From positions 1 through 42,812 of the forward strand of contig JAFOFC010000021.1 in assembly GCA_017387515.1 (NCBI GenBank): a stretch of DNA of 42,812 nt. The letters run 5' to 3'. The DNA is from Paludibacteraceae bacterium. Lineage in GTDB: Bacteria; Bacteroidota; Bacteroidia; Bacteroidales; Paludibacteraceae. The first letter of the stretch is position 1. Every line of letters begins with the position of its first letter. The notes under the pieces are model-generated. The model did no database searches and was not told where the DNA came from. It worked only from the letters and a program-made list of their open reading frames with translations. Of this stretch, positions 17,968-25,944 are shown in pieces. Position numbers and translations under genes: made by a program.

Positions 17968-17997
17968 CAAATATAGTAAATAGAAACGCGAATGCAA
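17968..17997 (-). promoter_or_regulatory. recQ promoter, very close to the start codon
   Basis: On the minus strand TATATTTG (17968-17975) matches TAnnTTTG exactly. A TTG (17995-17997) lies 19 bp upstream. Only 7 bp separate the -7 element from the recQ ATG, implying a leaderless or nearly leaderless transcript. Confidence 0.65.
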
Positions 17998-18017
17998 GCA
18001 TTTTTGCAAAAAAAATG

Positions 18018-19238
18018 CTACATCATCTTGTTTTTATCCAATTTACTAGCCACAATTTCTTTGGTTATCGCTAAACTATCGGTTTCTTCCGACGGAATGG
18101 TGTACATGTAATCCATAATAACCGATTCGGTTAGCGAGCGCAATCCGCGGGCACCTAACTTGTATTCTACGGCTTTATCTACTATGTAATCCAAGGCCTC
18201 TTCGGTAAACGATAGGGTAACTCCATCCATCGCAAACAATTTAATGTATTGTTTGATGATAGAGTTTTTAGGCTCTACCAAAATACGGCGCAGGGCGGCT
18301 CTGTCTAGTGGATCTAGGTAGGTTAAGATAGGCAAACGACCAATAATTTCTGGAATCAACCCAAACGACTTTAAGTCTTGTGGGGCGATGTACTGCAATA
18401 AATTTTCGCGGTCTATTTTTTGCACCTCTTTCGATGCCGAGTAACCCACGGTTTTGGTATTTAATCGGTTGGCAATTTTTTTCTCGATGCCATCAAACGC
18501 ACCCCCACAAATAAACAAGATGTTTTGGGTGTTTACGGCAATTAGTTTTTGTTCGGGGTGTTTGCGTCCGCCTTGGGGTGGAACATTTACCACAGATCCC
18601 TCTAGCAATTTTAGCAAACCTTGTTGTACGCCCTCGCCGCTAACGTCGCGCGTAATAGAGGGGTTGTCGCCTTTGCGGGCAATTTTATCAATTTCGTCGA
18701 TAAATACAATGCCTCTTTCGGCAGCTTCTACGTTATAATCGGCTACTTGAAGCAAACGGGTAAGAATGCTTTCGATGTCCTCGCCTACGTAACCTGCTTC
18801 GGTTAGTACGGTGGCATCGACAATGGTAAAGGGAACGTGCAATTTTTTGGCAATGGTGCGGGCTAGCAAGGTTTTACCCGTACCGGTAGAACCCACCATA
18901 ATCACGTTCGATTTTTCAATTTCTACCTCGTCGCCCATGTCTTTTTGCAACAACCGTTTGTAGTGGTTGTACACCACCACGCTAAGGCTTTTTTTGGCGC
19001 TGTCTTGGCCAATGACGTATTGGTCAAGGAATTCTTTAATTTCTTTGGGTTTGGGCAATTCTGCCATGCTCAAACCAAAGTTACTTTTGCCACGTTGCTT
19101 TAGGGTTTCGCGTACCATTTCGTGGGCACTCTCGGCACATTCGTTGCAAATGTTGCCGTTTAGCCCCGTCATAAGCATGGCTACTTCGCGTTCGCTACGT
19201 CCGCAAAAGCTACACCTTTGATCGTTTTGTTTTGCCAT
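18018..19238 (-). CDS. clpX: ATP-dependent Clp protease ATP-binding subunit ClpX
   Basis: AAA+ unfoldase that feeds substrates to ClpP; 406 aa. The zinc-binding domain has Cys9, Cys12, Cys31 and Cys34. The AAA+ module follows with Walker A GSTGTGKT (about 116-123), Walker [10 protein letters not shown], and the pore loop TEAGYVGED. Sensor-2 is in the LGARGLRS segment near the C-terminus. Its ATG overlaps the clpP stop by one base (TAATG), so clpPX is translationally coupled. No terminator is obvious in the 57 bp before recQ, which has its own promoter. Confidence 0.98.
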   Translation of the reverse strand: MAKQNDQRCSFCGRSEREVAMLMTGLNGNICNECAESAHEMVRETLKQRGKSNFGLSMAELPKPKEIKEFLDQYVIGQDSAKKSLSVVVYNHYKRLLQKDMGDEVEIEKSNVIMVGSTGTGKTLLARTIAKKLHVPFTIVDATVLTEAGYVGEDIESILTRLLQVADYNVEAAERGIVFIDEIDKIARKGDNPSITRDVSGEGVQQGLLKLLEGSVVNVPPQGGRKHPEQKLIAVNTQNILFICGGAFDGIEKKIANRLNTKTVGYSASKEVQKIDRENLLQYIAPQDLKSFGLIPEIIGRLPILTYLDPLDRAALRRILVEPKNSIIKQYIKLFAMDGVTLSFTEEALDYIVDKAVEYKLGARGLRSLTESVIMDYMYTIPSEETDSLAITKEIVASKLDKNKMM

Positions 19239-19909
19239 TATTTACCTGCTTTAATCAATACCTCGTCAATCATGCCGTATTCTTTGGCTTCTGCTGCGGT
19301 CATCCAATAGTCGCGGTCGGAGTCTTTCTCGATGCGTTCAAATGGGTTGCCCGAGTGGTCGGCTATGATGGTGTACAATTCTTTTTTAAGTTTCTGAATT
19401 TCGCGTGCTGTAATTTCGATGTCCGATGCTTGGCCTTGCGCTCCACCCATGGGTTGGTGAATCATAATGCGCGAGTGCTTAAGTGCAGAGCGTTTGCCTT
19501 TGGCACCAGCGGTAAGCAATACGGCCGCCATCGATGCTGCCATACCGGTACAAATAGTAGCCACATCGCTGCTAATAAATTGCATGGTATCGTAAATACC
19601 CAAGCCTGCATACACGCTGCCGCCAGGGCTGTTTAGGTAAATAGAAATGTCTTTACCTGGGTCGGCGCTGTCTAGGTATAGCAATTGCGCTTGAATAACG
19701 TTGGCGGTGTAGTCATCTACTTGGGTACCCAAAAAAATGATACGGTCCATCATTAAGCGCGAAAATACGTCCATTTGCGCCACGTTTAGTTGGCGTTCTT
19801 CAATAATGGTGGGCGAAATGTAGCTGCTGGTAATGTCCATGTATTGGTCCAATGCCAATCCATTCATGCCCAAATGCTTGGTAGCATACTTTCTAAATTC
19901 GTTGTTCAT
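19238..19909 (-). CDS. clpP: ATP-dependent Clp protease proteolytic subunit ClpP
   Basis: Serine protease subunit, 223 aa, about 25-30 residues longer at the N-terminus than E. coli ClpP. The catalytic triad is Ser126 (GMAASM), His151 (MIHQPMGG) and Asp200 (SDRDYW), each offset by 29 from E. coli numbering. The ATG at 19909 follows an unusual leader. Between it and the stop of the upstream FNT gene, 87 bp are almost wholly filled by 8-bp tandem units and a mini-hairpin. No TAnnTTTG element was found in that gap, so clpPX may be read from the FNT promoter or from an unrecognised one. Confidence 0.97.
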   Translation of the reverse strand: MNNEFRKYATKHLGMNGLALDQYMDITSSYISPTIIEERQLNVAQMDVFSRLMMDRIIFLGTQVDDYTANVIQAQLLYLDSADPGKDISIYLNSPGGSVYAGLGIYDTMQFISSDVATICTGMAASMAAVLLTAGAKGKRSALKHSRIMIHQPMGGAQGQASDIEITAREIQKLKKELYTIIADHSGNPFERIEKDSDRDYWMTAAEAKEYGMIDEVLIKAGK

Positions 19910-19916
19910 ATGTTGT

Positions 19917-19994
19917 TGGTTATTTGGTTATCTGGTTATTTGGTTATTCGATTCACCGATTCTCCGATTCACCGATTCACCGTCGCGTAGCGAC
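19917..19994 (-). repeat. 8-bp tandem array (4 + 4 units) with GCGTAGC mini-hairpin in the clpP leader
   Basis: Eight 8-bp units lie in perfect register. Four are TGGTTATT-type (19917-19948, one C variant) and four are CGATTCAC-type (19949-19980, one T variant), given as plus strand. A hairpin GTCGC-GTA-GCGAC (19982-19994) follows directly. The array starts 7 bp from the clpP ATG, and the hairpin ends 2 bp from the stop of the FNT gene. Two different unit sequences sharing one period and register is unusual. Confidence 0.85.
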
Positions 19995-19996
19995 TC

Positions 19997-20590
19997 TTAA
20001 AACTCTTCGCGCATAAATAATCGAGGTAGGTTGCATCCTACAAAGTTGCCTATAATAGCCCAAAGCCATGCCCATAGTAGCATGGGTTCAAATTTGCCGT
20101 AAAATAGGGCGGCTGCATAGTAAAAAGCATCGGCTACGCAGTGAGGCAATCCGCACAAAATAAATACAGGCACACCAAATAATAGGGGCCAGTAATGTTT
20201 TTGTTTAGCACCGTATACCGCCAAGGTCATAATCATGCCTGTGCCTACCGATGTCATGAGCAAACCGTGCCACGAGGCAGCAAGGCGAGCATTTAATATG
20301 CCTTGTAAATTGGTAAAGACGGTTTCGTTGCTTACGTAGTAGGCAATCCATGCCGCAAAAGCACAACCTACGGCATTGAGCAAAATCATGGGAATAAGTT
20401 TCCACATTTCTTTTACGGGTAAAAAACCCGACTTGCCTGTGTACAATTGCGCACCGCACATAACTACGCTTAAAAGCCCAAAGGCAAACAACACAGCGCC
20501 AGCAATGCCGCCAACGCGTAGGTAAACAATGCCGCCTATTCCTATTAAAAGCCCGGCAAAGATGGCCATAGAGGTAAATTGTTTGGTCAT
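19997..20590 (-). CDS. Formate/nitrite transporter (FNT)-family membrane protein
   Basis: 197 aa with about six hydrophobic segments. FNT-like features are GFLPVKEMWKLIPMILLNAVG, the CGLPHCVADAFYY segment (compare CGxxHxxADMFY of FNT channels) and the closing GNFVGCNLPRLFM. Family members move formate, nitrite, hydrosulfide or similar small anions. The protein is shorter than canonical FocA/NirC (about 260-285 aa). I start it at the ATG at 20590 because a Shine-Dalgarno-like TTAGGAG lies 4 nt before it. An in-frame start at 20719 would add 43 residues read through the repeat array and the promoter. Substrate is not determined. It lies upstream of clpPX on the same strand. Confidence 0.8.
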   Translation of the reverse strand: MTKQFTSMAIFAGLLIGIGGIVYLRVGGIAGAVLFAFGLLSVVMCGAQLYTGKSGFLPVKEMWKLIPMILLNAVGCAFAAWIAYYVSNETVFTNLQGILNARLAASWHGLLMTSVGTGMIMTLAVYGAKQKHYWPLLFGVPVFILCGLPHCVADAFYYAAALFYGKFEPMLLWAWLWAIIGNFVGCNLPRLFMREEF

Positions 20591-20605
20591 ACTCCTAATT
20601 TTTGG

Positions 20606-20636
20606 CGAAAGTAATGCAAAAAAAAGAAATAACAAA
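20606..20636 (-). promoter_or_regulatory. Promoter for the FNT gene
   Basis: On the minus strand TACTTTCG (20606-20613) is one base off TAnnTTTG. TTTG (20633-20636) lies 19 bp upstream. A TTAGGAG ribosome-binding site then precedes the ATG at 20590. The octamer array at 20644-20690 lies just upstream of this promoter. Confidence 0.6.
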
Positions 20637-20643
20637 TTTTTTT

Positions 20644-20690
20644 GTTTATTCGTTGATACGTTTAGTCGTTTAGTCGATTGTTCGCTTCGC
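20644..20690 (-). repeat. 8-bp tandem array with GCGAAGC motif upstream of the FNT promoter
   Basis: Five units in register on the plus strand: GTTTATTC, GTTGATAC, GTTTAGTC, GTTTAGTC, GATTGTTC (20644-20683). GCTTCGC (20684-20690), the reverse complement of GCGAAGC, follows directly. On the minus strand the core unit is GACTAAAC, the same unit as at 20805, 21086 and 33683. Confidence 0.8.
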
Positions 20691-20838
20691 TCTGTGGGGC
20701 AACAAGCGATAATCGACATATTAAATTAAGTTAAAAGAATGCTTACCCTCTTGTAACATTCTGCCAAATGTCTTTACCTTTGCAACATCAATTTGGCGCT
20801 CGTCGCCTAAACGCATCAACAACTAAACGACTAAACGT
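20658..20838. other. Possible invertible promoter segment bounded by a perfect 17-bp inverted repeat
   Basis: The 17-mer ACGTTTAGTCGTTTAGT (20658-20674) is exactly the reverse complement of 20822-20838. The 147-bp segment between contains a good plus-strand promoter (20751-20782) that currently points toward the tra cluster. Inversion would turn it toward the FNT gene. Promoters flanked by short inverted repeats are a known phase-variation device in Bacteroidales. The caveat is that both arms are made of the common 8-bp unit, so the symmetry may be incidental. No invertase gene is in the window. Confidence 0.4.
20751..20782 (+). promoter_or_regulatory. Promoter reading toward the tra cluster
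   Basis: TTG (20751-20753), 21 bp spacer, then TACCTTTG (20775-20782), an exact TAnnTTTG match. The resulting leader of about 105 nt contains the octamer array and mini-hairpin at 20805-20849. This is the only clear plus-strand promoter I found before traE. Confidence 0.6.
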
Positions 20839-20849
20839 CGCGAAGCGAC
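20805..20849 (+). repeat. 8-bp tandem array followed by GCGAAGC mini-hairpin in the tra leader
   Basis: Units GCCTAAAC, GCATCAAC, AACTAAAC, GACTAAAC (20805-20836) lead straight into the hairpin GTCGC-GAA-GCGAC (20837-20849). The core GCGAAGC is known as an exceptionally stable DNA mini-hairpin. A 22-bp stretch at 20816-20837 recurs identically at 21089-21110, so direct repeats flank the small ORF 20895-21065. Confidence 0.8.
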
Positions 20850-20894
20850 TTTATAAACATCTTAATTATTAATCCATGAAATCCAGTTACCATT

Positions 20895-21065
20895 ATGTTT
20901 GGTTTATCCGAAATTAGTTGGGGCAATTTTTTGCTTGCAACTGCCTTGTTGTGTCTGCTGTTTAATGTAGGCGTTTGGGTGTACTTTTGGTGGGACGCTA
21001 AACGCACGTCCAACCCCTCGTCGTTGCGCAAACAACAAAAGTTCCATCAGTCCTTACCGTTTTAG
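20895..21065 (+). CDS. Small single-pass membrane protein, 56 aa, first in the tra cluster
   Basis: Not recognised. One hydrophobic segment (about residues 11-33, LLATALLCLLFNVGVWVYFWW) is followed by a basic cytoplasm-type tail (DAKRTSNPSSLRKQQK). The ATG at 20895 overlaps, in another frame, a 13-residue upstream ORF (MKSSYHYVWFIRN, 20876-20917) that could couple translation. It lies between the tra promoter and traE on the same strand, so it is probably transcribed with the cluster. It could be a small T4SS accessory or an unrelated passenger. Its size and position do not match TraC or TraD of Bacteroides elements. Confidence 0.6.
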   Translation: MFGLSEISWGNFLLATALLCLLFNVGVWVYFWWDAKRTSNPSSLRKQQKFHQSLPF

Positions 21066-21085
21066 CCGCCGCAAGTTGTTTAATC

Positions 21086-21117
21086 GCCTCAACAACTAAA
21101 CGACTAAACGACTAAAC
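21086..21117 (+). repeat. 8-bp tandem array in the traE leader
   Basis: Four units in register: GCCTCAAC, AACTAAAC, GACTAAAC, GACTAAAC. It ends 29 bp before the traE ATG. No GCGNAGC hairpin abuts this copy. Confidence 0.8.
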
Positions 21118-21146
21118 AATTATTCATTCATCTTAATTTCTATTTT

Positions 21147-21455
21147 ATGAAAACGAAACTTCAAAAATGTGCCACAATGGTGGCAATGAGTGCCGTAGCT
21201 TCTGCAGCATGGGCACAAGGCAATGGCGTAGCAGCCTTAGAAAAAGCCAATTCAGAAATTATGTCGTATGTAGAACCCATGACCAACCTCTTTTACGTGG
21301 TGTGTGCCGTTATTGGGTTAATCGGTGCCATTAAAGTGTATGGCAAGTGGTCGGCCGGCAGTAGCGATACCACCAAAACCGCCGCATCGTGGTTTGGCGC
21401 CTGTGTTTTTGCCATTGTGGCTGTTACCGCTATTAGGGCATTCTTTATTGGGTAA
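21147..21455 (+). CDS. traE: TraE-like conjugation protein (DUF4134), VirB2-type pilin candidate
   Basis: 102 aa. The signal peptide (about 1-23) is cleaved after AAWA, giving AQGNGVAALEKA, the typical start of mature DUF4134 proteins. Two hydrophobic segments follow (about 45-65 and 85-100), with the conserved VIGLIGAIKVYGKW between them. In Bacteroides conjugative elements TraE is the small two-helix membrane protein that fits the VirB2 pilin slot. It is the first recognisable gene of the T4SS cluster, 2 bp before traF, with an octamer array in its leader. Confidence 0.88.
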   Translation: MKTKLQKCATMVAMSAVASAAWAQGNGVAALEKANSEIMSYVEPMTNLFYVVCAVIGLIGAIKVYGKWSAGSSDTTKTAASWFGACVFAIVAVTAIRAFFIG

Positions 21456-21457
21456 CA

Positions 21458-21781
21458 ATGGCTTCGTATCCCATTAACAAAGGGGTGGGAAAGTCTATAG
21501 AGGTAAAAGGACTCCGTGCTGGCTACGTTATTTTTGCCGTGGTAGGTACCGTGTTGGCCTTGCTTTTGCTGTTTTTGCTGCTATTAGTAGTACCCATCGC
21601 TATAGCCATTGTGGTGGGGGTAAGCATGTTATTGGCAGTGTGGTGGGCTAGTTTTTACCTCAACAAAAAGTATGGCGAGTATGGCTTAATGCAGCGCCGT
21701 GCAGTCAGAAACATTCCCATGCGCATAGGCATTTCTTGCTCCGTTACTCAGTTGTTGCGTCATGAAAAATCCATTTGGTAA
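21458..21781 (+). CDS. traF: TraF-like conjugation protein (DUF4133), VirB3-like
   Basis: 107 aa. It starts YPINKGVGKSIEVKGLRAGYV, the DUF4133 signature, followed by one long double hydrophobic segment (about 25-68) and a cytoplasmic tail (YLNKKYGEYGLMQRRA). By size, topology and gene order it corresponds to VirB3, an inner-membrane partner of the VirB4 ATPase. It overlaps the start of traG by 20 bp, as is common for this gene pair. Confidence 0.88.
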   Translation: MASYPINKGVGKSIEVKGLRAGYVIFAVVGTVLALLLLFLLLLVVPIAIAIVVGVSMLLAVWWASFYLNKKYGEYGLMQRRAVRNIPMRIGISCSVTQLLRHEKSIW

Positions 21782-24248
21782 AAAGTTACAAGATTGTTTT
21801 CCCTTGTTGGCCTGGGAAAACAATTGCTTGGTAAGTCAAAGTGCCGATATCACGGTGCTGTTTACCCTTACGCTTCCCACCGTTTTTGAACGTGGTGTAG
21901 AACAATTTGAAAACGAACACGCGGCTTGGGTACGTGCCTTGCGCTTGTTGCCCCATTACACCATTGTACACAAGCAAGATGTGTACCAGCAAACCCGTTT
22001 TGAACCTACCCATGTACAACAGGCATCGGTTTCTATTTTACAACAAGCGTCCGATGATCATTTTAGGGGGCGGCAGTACTTGGAGCATACGTGTTATGTG
22101 TACGTTACGTTATCGTCTAAACAAAACATGCAAACCCAAAGTGTGGGCAACATGCTTTGTCAAAACCGCATTGTGCCTAAAGATATGTTGCAGCCTCATC
22201 GCATAGCCGATTTTTTAGATAAGGTGGCGCAATTTAAAGCCGTACTAACCGAGGCGGGTTACCAGGTACAACGATTGGGCGAAAAGGAGGTACTGGGCAG
22301 TAACCCATACACGGGGCTCTTGGCCCAATACATGCAGTTGCATTTTAGTCAGCCCCCCACGGCGTGGGCCGATTTACACCTGTCGGATGCCGATTTTATG
22401 GTAGGCGATAAGTACGTTAGTGCATTTTCGTTGCATCAGGCAGAGCAATTGCCCTCGCAGGTGCACACCTATCGTATGCATCCTGCTTACAACCAAGTAG
22501 ATTTACCCTTATCGTATGCCTCTGTTATGGGGGCCGATTTGCCCTTTTCGCACATTTATAACCAATATTTCTTTTTAGACAATGCGGCAGATTTGTTGCA
22601 AAAAATAGAAAAATGTGGGCGGCAGCAGGCTTCTTTATCGGGTATATCGCGCCAAAATGCCATTAACAAAACCTTTAACGAAGCTTTTCTAAACGAGGCC
22701 ATGGCACAGGGAAGGCAAGCCGTGCGCTGTGCATTTAACGTGATGCTTTGGGATACCGATTACTATCAATTGCTTAAAAAGCAGGCGCAAGTATCGGCTG
22801 CGTTAACCCAAATTGATGCTTTTGCCTCTAAAGCAGAGGGCATTGTGCCCCTGTTGTTTTGGGCAGGCATTCCTGGGGCTGCATCGCAATACCCCGCCGA
22901 AATGACGTTTCTTACTTTTTTGGAGCAAGGAGCGTGTTTTATCAATGGAGAAACCTTTGCTACCCATACCCAACAGCCCTGTAGCATTCGTTTATGCGAC
23001 CGTATAACGGGCATCCCCTTATCGGTCGATTTGTCGGACTTGCCTTTAAAGAAAGGATACATTAACAACCGAAATAAGTTTATTTTAGGCCCGTCTGGTT
23101 CGGGCAAATCCTTCTTTACCAATCACTTGGTAAGGCAATATTACGAACAGGGCAGCCATGTGGTATTGGTAGATGTGGGCGATAGTTACAAAGGCCTGTG
23201 CGACCTTATTGCTGAAACTACCCATGGTGAGGATGGGATTTATTACACCTATACCGACAAAAATCCCATTGCGTTTAATCCGTTTTATGTGGCCGATGGG
23301 TATTACTCCATCGAAAAGCGCGAACAGTTGGCCTCGTTGGTGTTTTGTTTGTGGAAGAACGAAACCGAAACCGTTACCAAGGCCGAAGAAACCCACATTG
23401 CCGATGCCATCAATGGGTATTTGCTGCAAGTAACAGCGGGTGCTTGTATGCCATCGTTCAATACGTTTTATGATTATTTGCAAACCACGTTTAAGCAACA
23501 ATTAAAACAGCAAGATGTGCGCGATGTGCATTTTGACATCGATAATTTGCTGCAAGTATTGCGCCCTTATTATAACGGGGGCATGTACGATTATTTACTC
23601 AATGCTACCCAAAACATCAACCTCCTTACCAAACGATTTATAGTGTTTGAGATAGACAACATCAAAGACCACAAAACCCTGTTTCCGGTGGTAACCCTTA
23701 TTTTGATGGATACGTTTATTTCTAAAATGCGGCATCCCGCCGTGGCAGGGCAGCGCAAAATGATTCTAATAGAAGAAGCCTGGAAAGCCATTTCTAAAAA
23801 CGGTACTGCCGAGTTTATTAAATACCTGTTTAAAACGGTGCGTAAGCATTTTGGCGAGGCCATTGTGGTAACGCAAGAGGTAGAAGACATTGTAGGAAAC
23901 GACATTGTTAAGAACACCATTTTGTCCAATGCCGATTGCAAAATTTTATTAGACCAACGTAAGTATGCCCATAAATTTGACGAAATTAAACAAACCTTAT
24001 CGTTAAACGAACACGAAAAAGCATTGGCCTTATCGCTTAATCAAGACCTTTGCACGCAGGGACGCAACCCTTATAAAGAGGTATTTATTACGTTCAATGG
24101 CAATGCCCCAATGGTATATGCCTTAGAGGTGTCGCGTGCCGAATATTGGGTATATACCACCGAAAAAAGCGAAAAAATCCGCCTGCAGCAGGCGCAGCAA
24201 GACTATGGATCGTTGCAAAACGCCATTCATCATCTGGTTACATCTTAA
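21762..24248 (+). CDS. traG: TraG-like conjugation ATPase (VirB4 family)
   Basis: 828 aa, full length for Bacteroidetes TraG. This is the T4SS assembly/energising ATPase on the inner membrane. The N-terminal 400 residues form the substrate-contacting part starting FPLLAWENNCLVSQSADITV. The ATPase domain has Walker A GPSGSGKS at about 443-450 and Walker B MILIEEAW near 666-674, followed by VTQEVEDI. Reading frame and motifs are intact. It overlaps traF by 20 bp and is followed 12 bp later by the DUF4141 gene. It is not the VirD4-type coupling protein; none was found here. Confidence 0.95.
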   Translation: MKNPFGKKLQDCFPLLAWENNCLVSQSADITVLFTLTLPTVFERGVEQFENEHAAWVRALRLLPHYTIVHKQDVYQQTRFEPTHVQQASVSILQQASDDHFRGRQYLEHTCYVYVTLSSKQNMQTQSVGNMLCQNRIVPKDMLQPHRIADFLDKVAQFKAVLTEAGYQVQRLGEKEVLGSNPYTGLLAQYMQLHFSQPPTAWADLHLSDADFMVGDKYVSAFSLHQAEQLPSQVHTYRMHPAYNQVDLPLSYASVMGADLPFSHIYNQYFFLDNAADLLQKIEKCGRQQASLSGISRQNAINKTFNEAFLNEAMAQGRQAVRCAFNVMLWDTDYYQLLKKQAQVSAALTQIDAFASKAEGIVPLLFWAGIPGAASQYPAEMTFLTFLEQGACFINGETFATHTQQPCSIRLCDRITGIPLSVDLSDLPLKKGYINNRNKFILGPSGSGKSFFTNHLVRQYYEQGSHVVLVDVGDSYKGLCDLIAETTHGEDGIYYTYTDKNPIAFNPFYVADGYYSIEKREQLASLVFCLWKNETETVTKAEETHIADAINGYLLQVTAGACMPSFNTFYDYLQTTFKQQLKQQDVRDVHFDIDNLLQVLRPYYNGGMYDYLLNATQNINLLTKRFIVFEIDNIKDHKTLFPVVTLILMDTFISKMRHPAVAGQRKMILIEEAWKAISKNGTAEFIKYLFKTVRKHFGEAIVVTQEVEDIVGNDIVKNTILSNADCKILLDQRKYAHKFDEIKQTLSLNEHEKALALSLNQDLCTQGRNPYKEVFITFNGNAPMVYALEVSRAEYWVYTTEKSEKIRLQQAQQDYGSLQNAIHHLVTS

Positions 24249-24260
24249 CTATTACATCCC

Positions 24261-24995
24261 ATGAAAAAAATCTTACTTCTTATTCTTTTTACCACCCAAC
24301 TGCTTACCGCTTATGCGCAGTTTGTGGTGAGCGACCCTACCTCTTTTGCGCAACGCCTTAGTTTGTTTGCCGAAGAGTTGTACGAAATCATGACCGACCG
24401 TAAAGAACTGATATCGCAAACGGCCAATACGGGCCAGATGCTAAAAAACACCAAAGAAGCGTTAGAAAAATTGCAGCGGGTAAGCCATTACGTACAAGGT
24501 GCAAAAATATCGCTCGATATCATCAAAGAGGGGGTGGAATTGTCTAATCAGGTAAATAAATTGCACACCGACTTTAGCCAGTTAACCCACCTTACCGACG
24601 AAGAAATAGCCAATGCCGTTTGTTTTTCGGCCGAGTTGGGTGACCATGTTGCCGATATGGTGGCCGAGGCAAAAGAAATGCTTAGTAGCCGTAAAGACAA
24701 GGGCGAAATGACCGACTACGAGCGCATTCAGCTGCTAAAAGACATCCAAAAAGAGCTAAAAACCTTGCGTGGGTTACTCACCAGCGTGCAAAAACGTTTT
24801 AAGGATAAAAATTCGTTGGCCTTGATGGACGATTACATGCAAGCCATGACCACCGAGGCCATCTTTTTTGGCATGGAAAAAGCCTGGGATGTGCCTATGG
24901 CCGACCCGTCATCGGTAGTAGATAGGGTGGCCGATAAAAACAAAAAAAGCACCAAAAAGTCTACCCAATCATCATCTAAATCCACTAAAAAATAA
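24261..24995 (+). CDS. traI: TraI-like conjugation protein (DUF4141)
   Basis: 244 aa. The signal peptide (about 1-20) ends TAYA, and the mature start is QFVVSDPTSFAQRL as in DUF4141 proteins. The rest is a long helical, coiled-coil-rich periplasmic body (about 60-190, for example NTGQMLKNTKEALEKLQRV), plus a low-complexity Lys/Ser tail (KNKKSTKKSTQSSSKSTKK). The fold and position suggest a VirB5-like periplasmic role, though this equivalence is inferred. The Lys/Ser-rich tail seems unusual and may be disordered. Confidence 0.85.
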   Translation: MKKILLLILFTTQLLTAYAQFVVSDPTSFAQRLSLFAEELYEIMTDRKELISQTANTGQMLKNTKEALEKLQRVSHYVQGAKISLDIIKEGVELSNQVNKLHTDFSQLTHLTDEEIANAVCFSAELGDHVADMVAEAKEMLSSRKDKGEMTDYERIQLLKDIQKELKTLRGLLTSVQKRFKDKNSLALMDDYMQAMTTEAIFFGMEKAWDVPMADPSSVVDRVADKNKKSTKKSTQSSSKSTKK

Positions 24996-25000
24996 GCCTT

Positions 25001-25936
25001 ATGTTGATGTTAAATTCGTCTATGGCTGCCCTAGCGGCATCGCTTTCGCAGCAATTAATGCAAGTTAAAGAGCTGGCTCAAGAGTATGTTGCAGCCTTGG
25101 CTGTGCCAGCGCAACTGTTGTGTGGTTTGTTTGCCTTTATTTACATAGGGGTAGGGTTGTGGGGGCAATGGGCAAGAGGGCAAAAAATTGATTTTTATGG
25201 CTTGTTGCGTCCTTTTGCCGTTGGTTTGGTGGTGCTCTTTTTTTCGGGGTTTGTTGCCTTATTGGGGCTTAGTATTTACCCCATAGAGTTGGCTACTAAA
25301 TCGCTAAACAGTGCTGTTCAAACCAACTATCAACAGGCGCAGCAAGAGTACCAGCAAGCTAGCAACACCATGCGTAATGCCATGGCAGCTTACCAACGTA
25401 CGCAGGTAGAGCAAGAAGAGCTAGATGTTGATCAGGTAACTACAGAAGCAGAGCAGGGTGGCAATTACCTGCAACTGTTTAAAACCAGCGTACATCTGTT
25501 GGTTTCGTTTAGCTCGTTGGTATTAACAGGCATGGTGTATTTTTTTAGGATATTTGTGGTATTGGCCACCATTGTGCTGTCGTTAATAGGGCCATTTGCC
25601 TTTGCGTTGTCGTTGTTACCAGGTTTTGAAAACAACATTAGAAACTGGATGGTGCACTACCTACGCATTGCCATGTATGTGCCCCTTAGTTTGCTGGTTA
25701 GTTTTGTGGTGGCGGTTTTGTTTTCGGGTTGTGTGTACCCCTATTTTACCAAATTGATTACGGCATTGCCCAGCGCTAATTATACCTTTGCCCACTACGA
25801 AACGGCGCAAAACGTAGGTTTTTCTATCCAACTTATTACTCTTTTGTTTAACTGCATTGCCATTGCTTTGTACGCTTGTATCCCTACTTTTTCTACGTGG
25901 ATTATTCGCAGCGAGAGCAAAGCCAATGCCAAATAA
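25001..25936 (+). CDS. traJ: TraJ-like conjugation membrane protein (VirB6-like)
   Basis: 311 aa polytopic inner-membrane protein with hydrophobic segments at about 35-55, 68-90, 160-205, 220-250 and 275-300. A Gln-rich helical loop (about 100-130, YQQAQQEYQQASNTM) separates the two membrane halves, and ILSLIGPFAFALSLLPGFENNIRNWM is the TraJ/VirB6-like core. Two closely spaced Met codons (1 and 3) make the exact start uncertain by two residues. It follows traI by 5 bp. Confidence 0.88.
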   Translation: MLMLNSSMAALAASLSQQLMQVKELAQEYVAALAVPAQLLCGLFAFIYIGVGLWGQWARGQKIDFYGLLRPFAVGLVVLFFSGFVALLGLSIYPIELATKSLNSAVQTNYQQAQQEYQQASNTMRNAMAAYQRTQVEQEELDVDQVTTEAEQGGNYLQLFKTSVHLLVSFSSLVLTGMVYFFRIFVVLATIVLSLIGPFAFALSLLPGFENNIRNWMVHYLRIAMYVPLSLLVSFVVAVLFSGCVYPYFTKLITALPSANYTFAHYETAQNVGFSIQLITLLFNCIAIALYACIPTFSTWIIRSESKANAK

Positions 25937-25944
25937 ATGGTGCT

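Noticed and set aside
20591-20719. Longer N-terminus for the FNT-family protein
   Set aside because: The extra 43 codons run through the octamer array and the promoter; the ATG at 20590 has a Shine-Dalgarno sequence and gives a normal membrane start.
19917-21117. Clustered short repeats as a CRISPR array
   Set aside because: The units are 8 bp with no spacers and no cas genes nearby; these are tandem repeats.
25876-25944. Longer N-terminus for TraK
   Set aside because: It would overlap traJ by 61 bp and add residues not seen in TraK; the ATG at 25945 gives the usual length.
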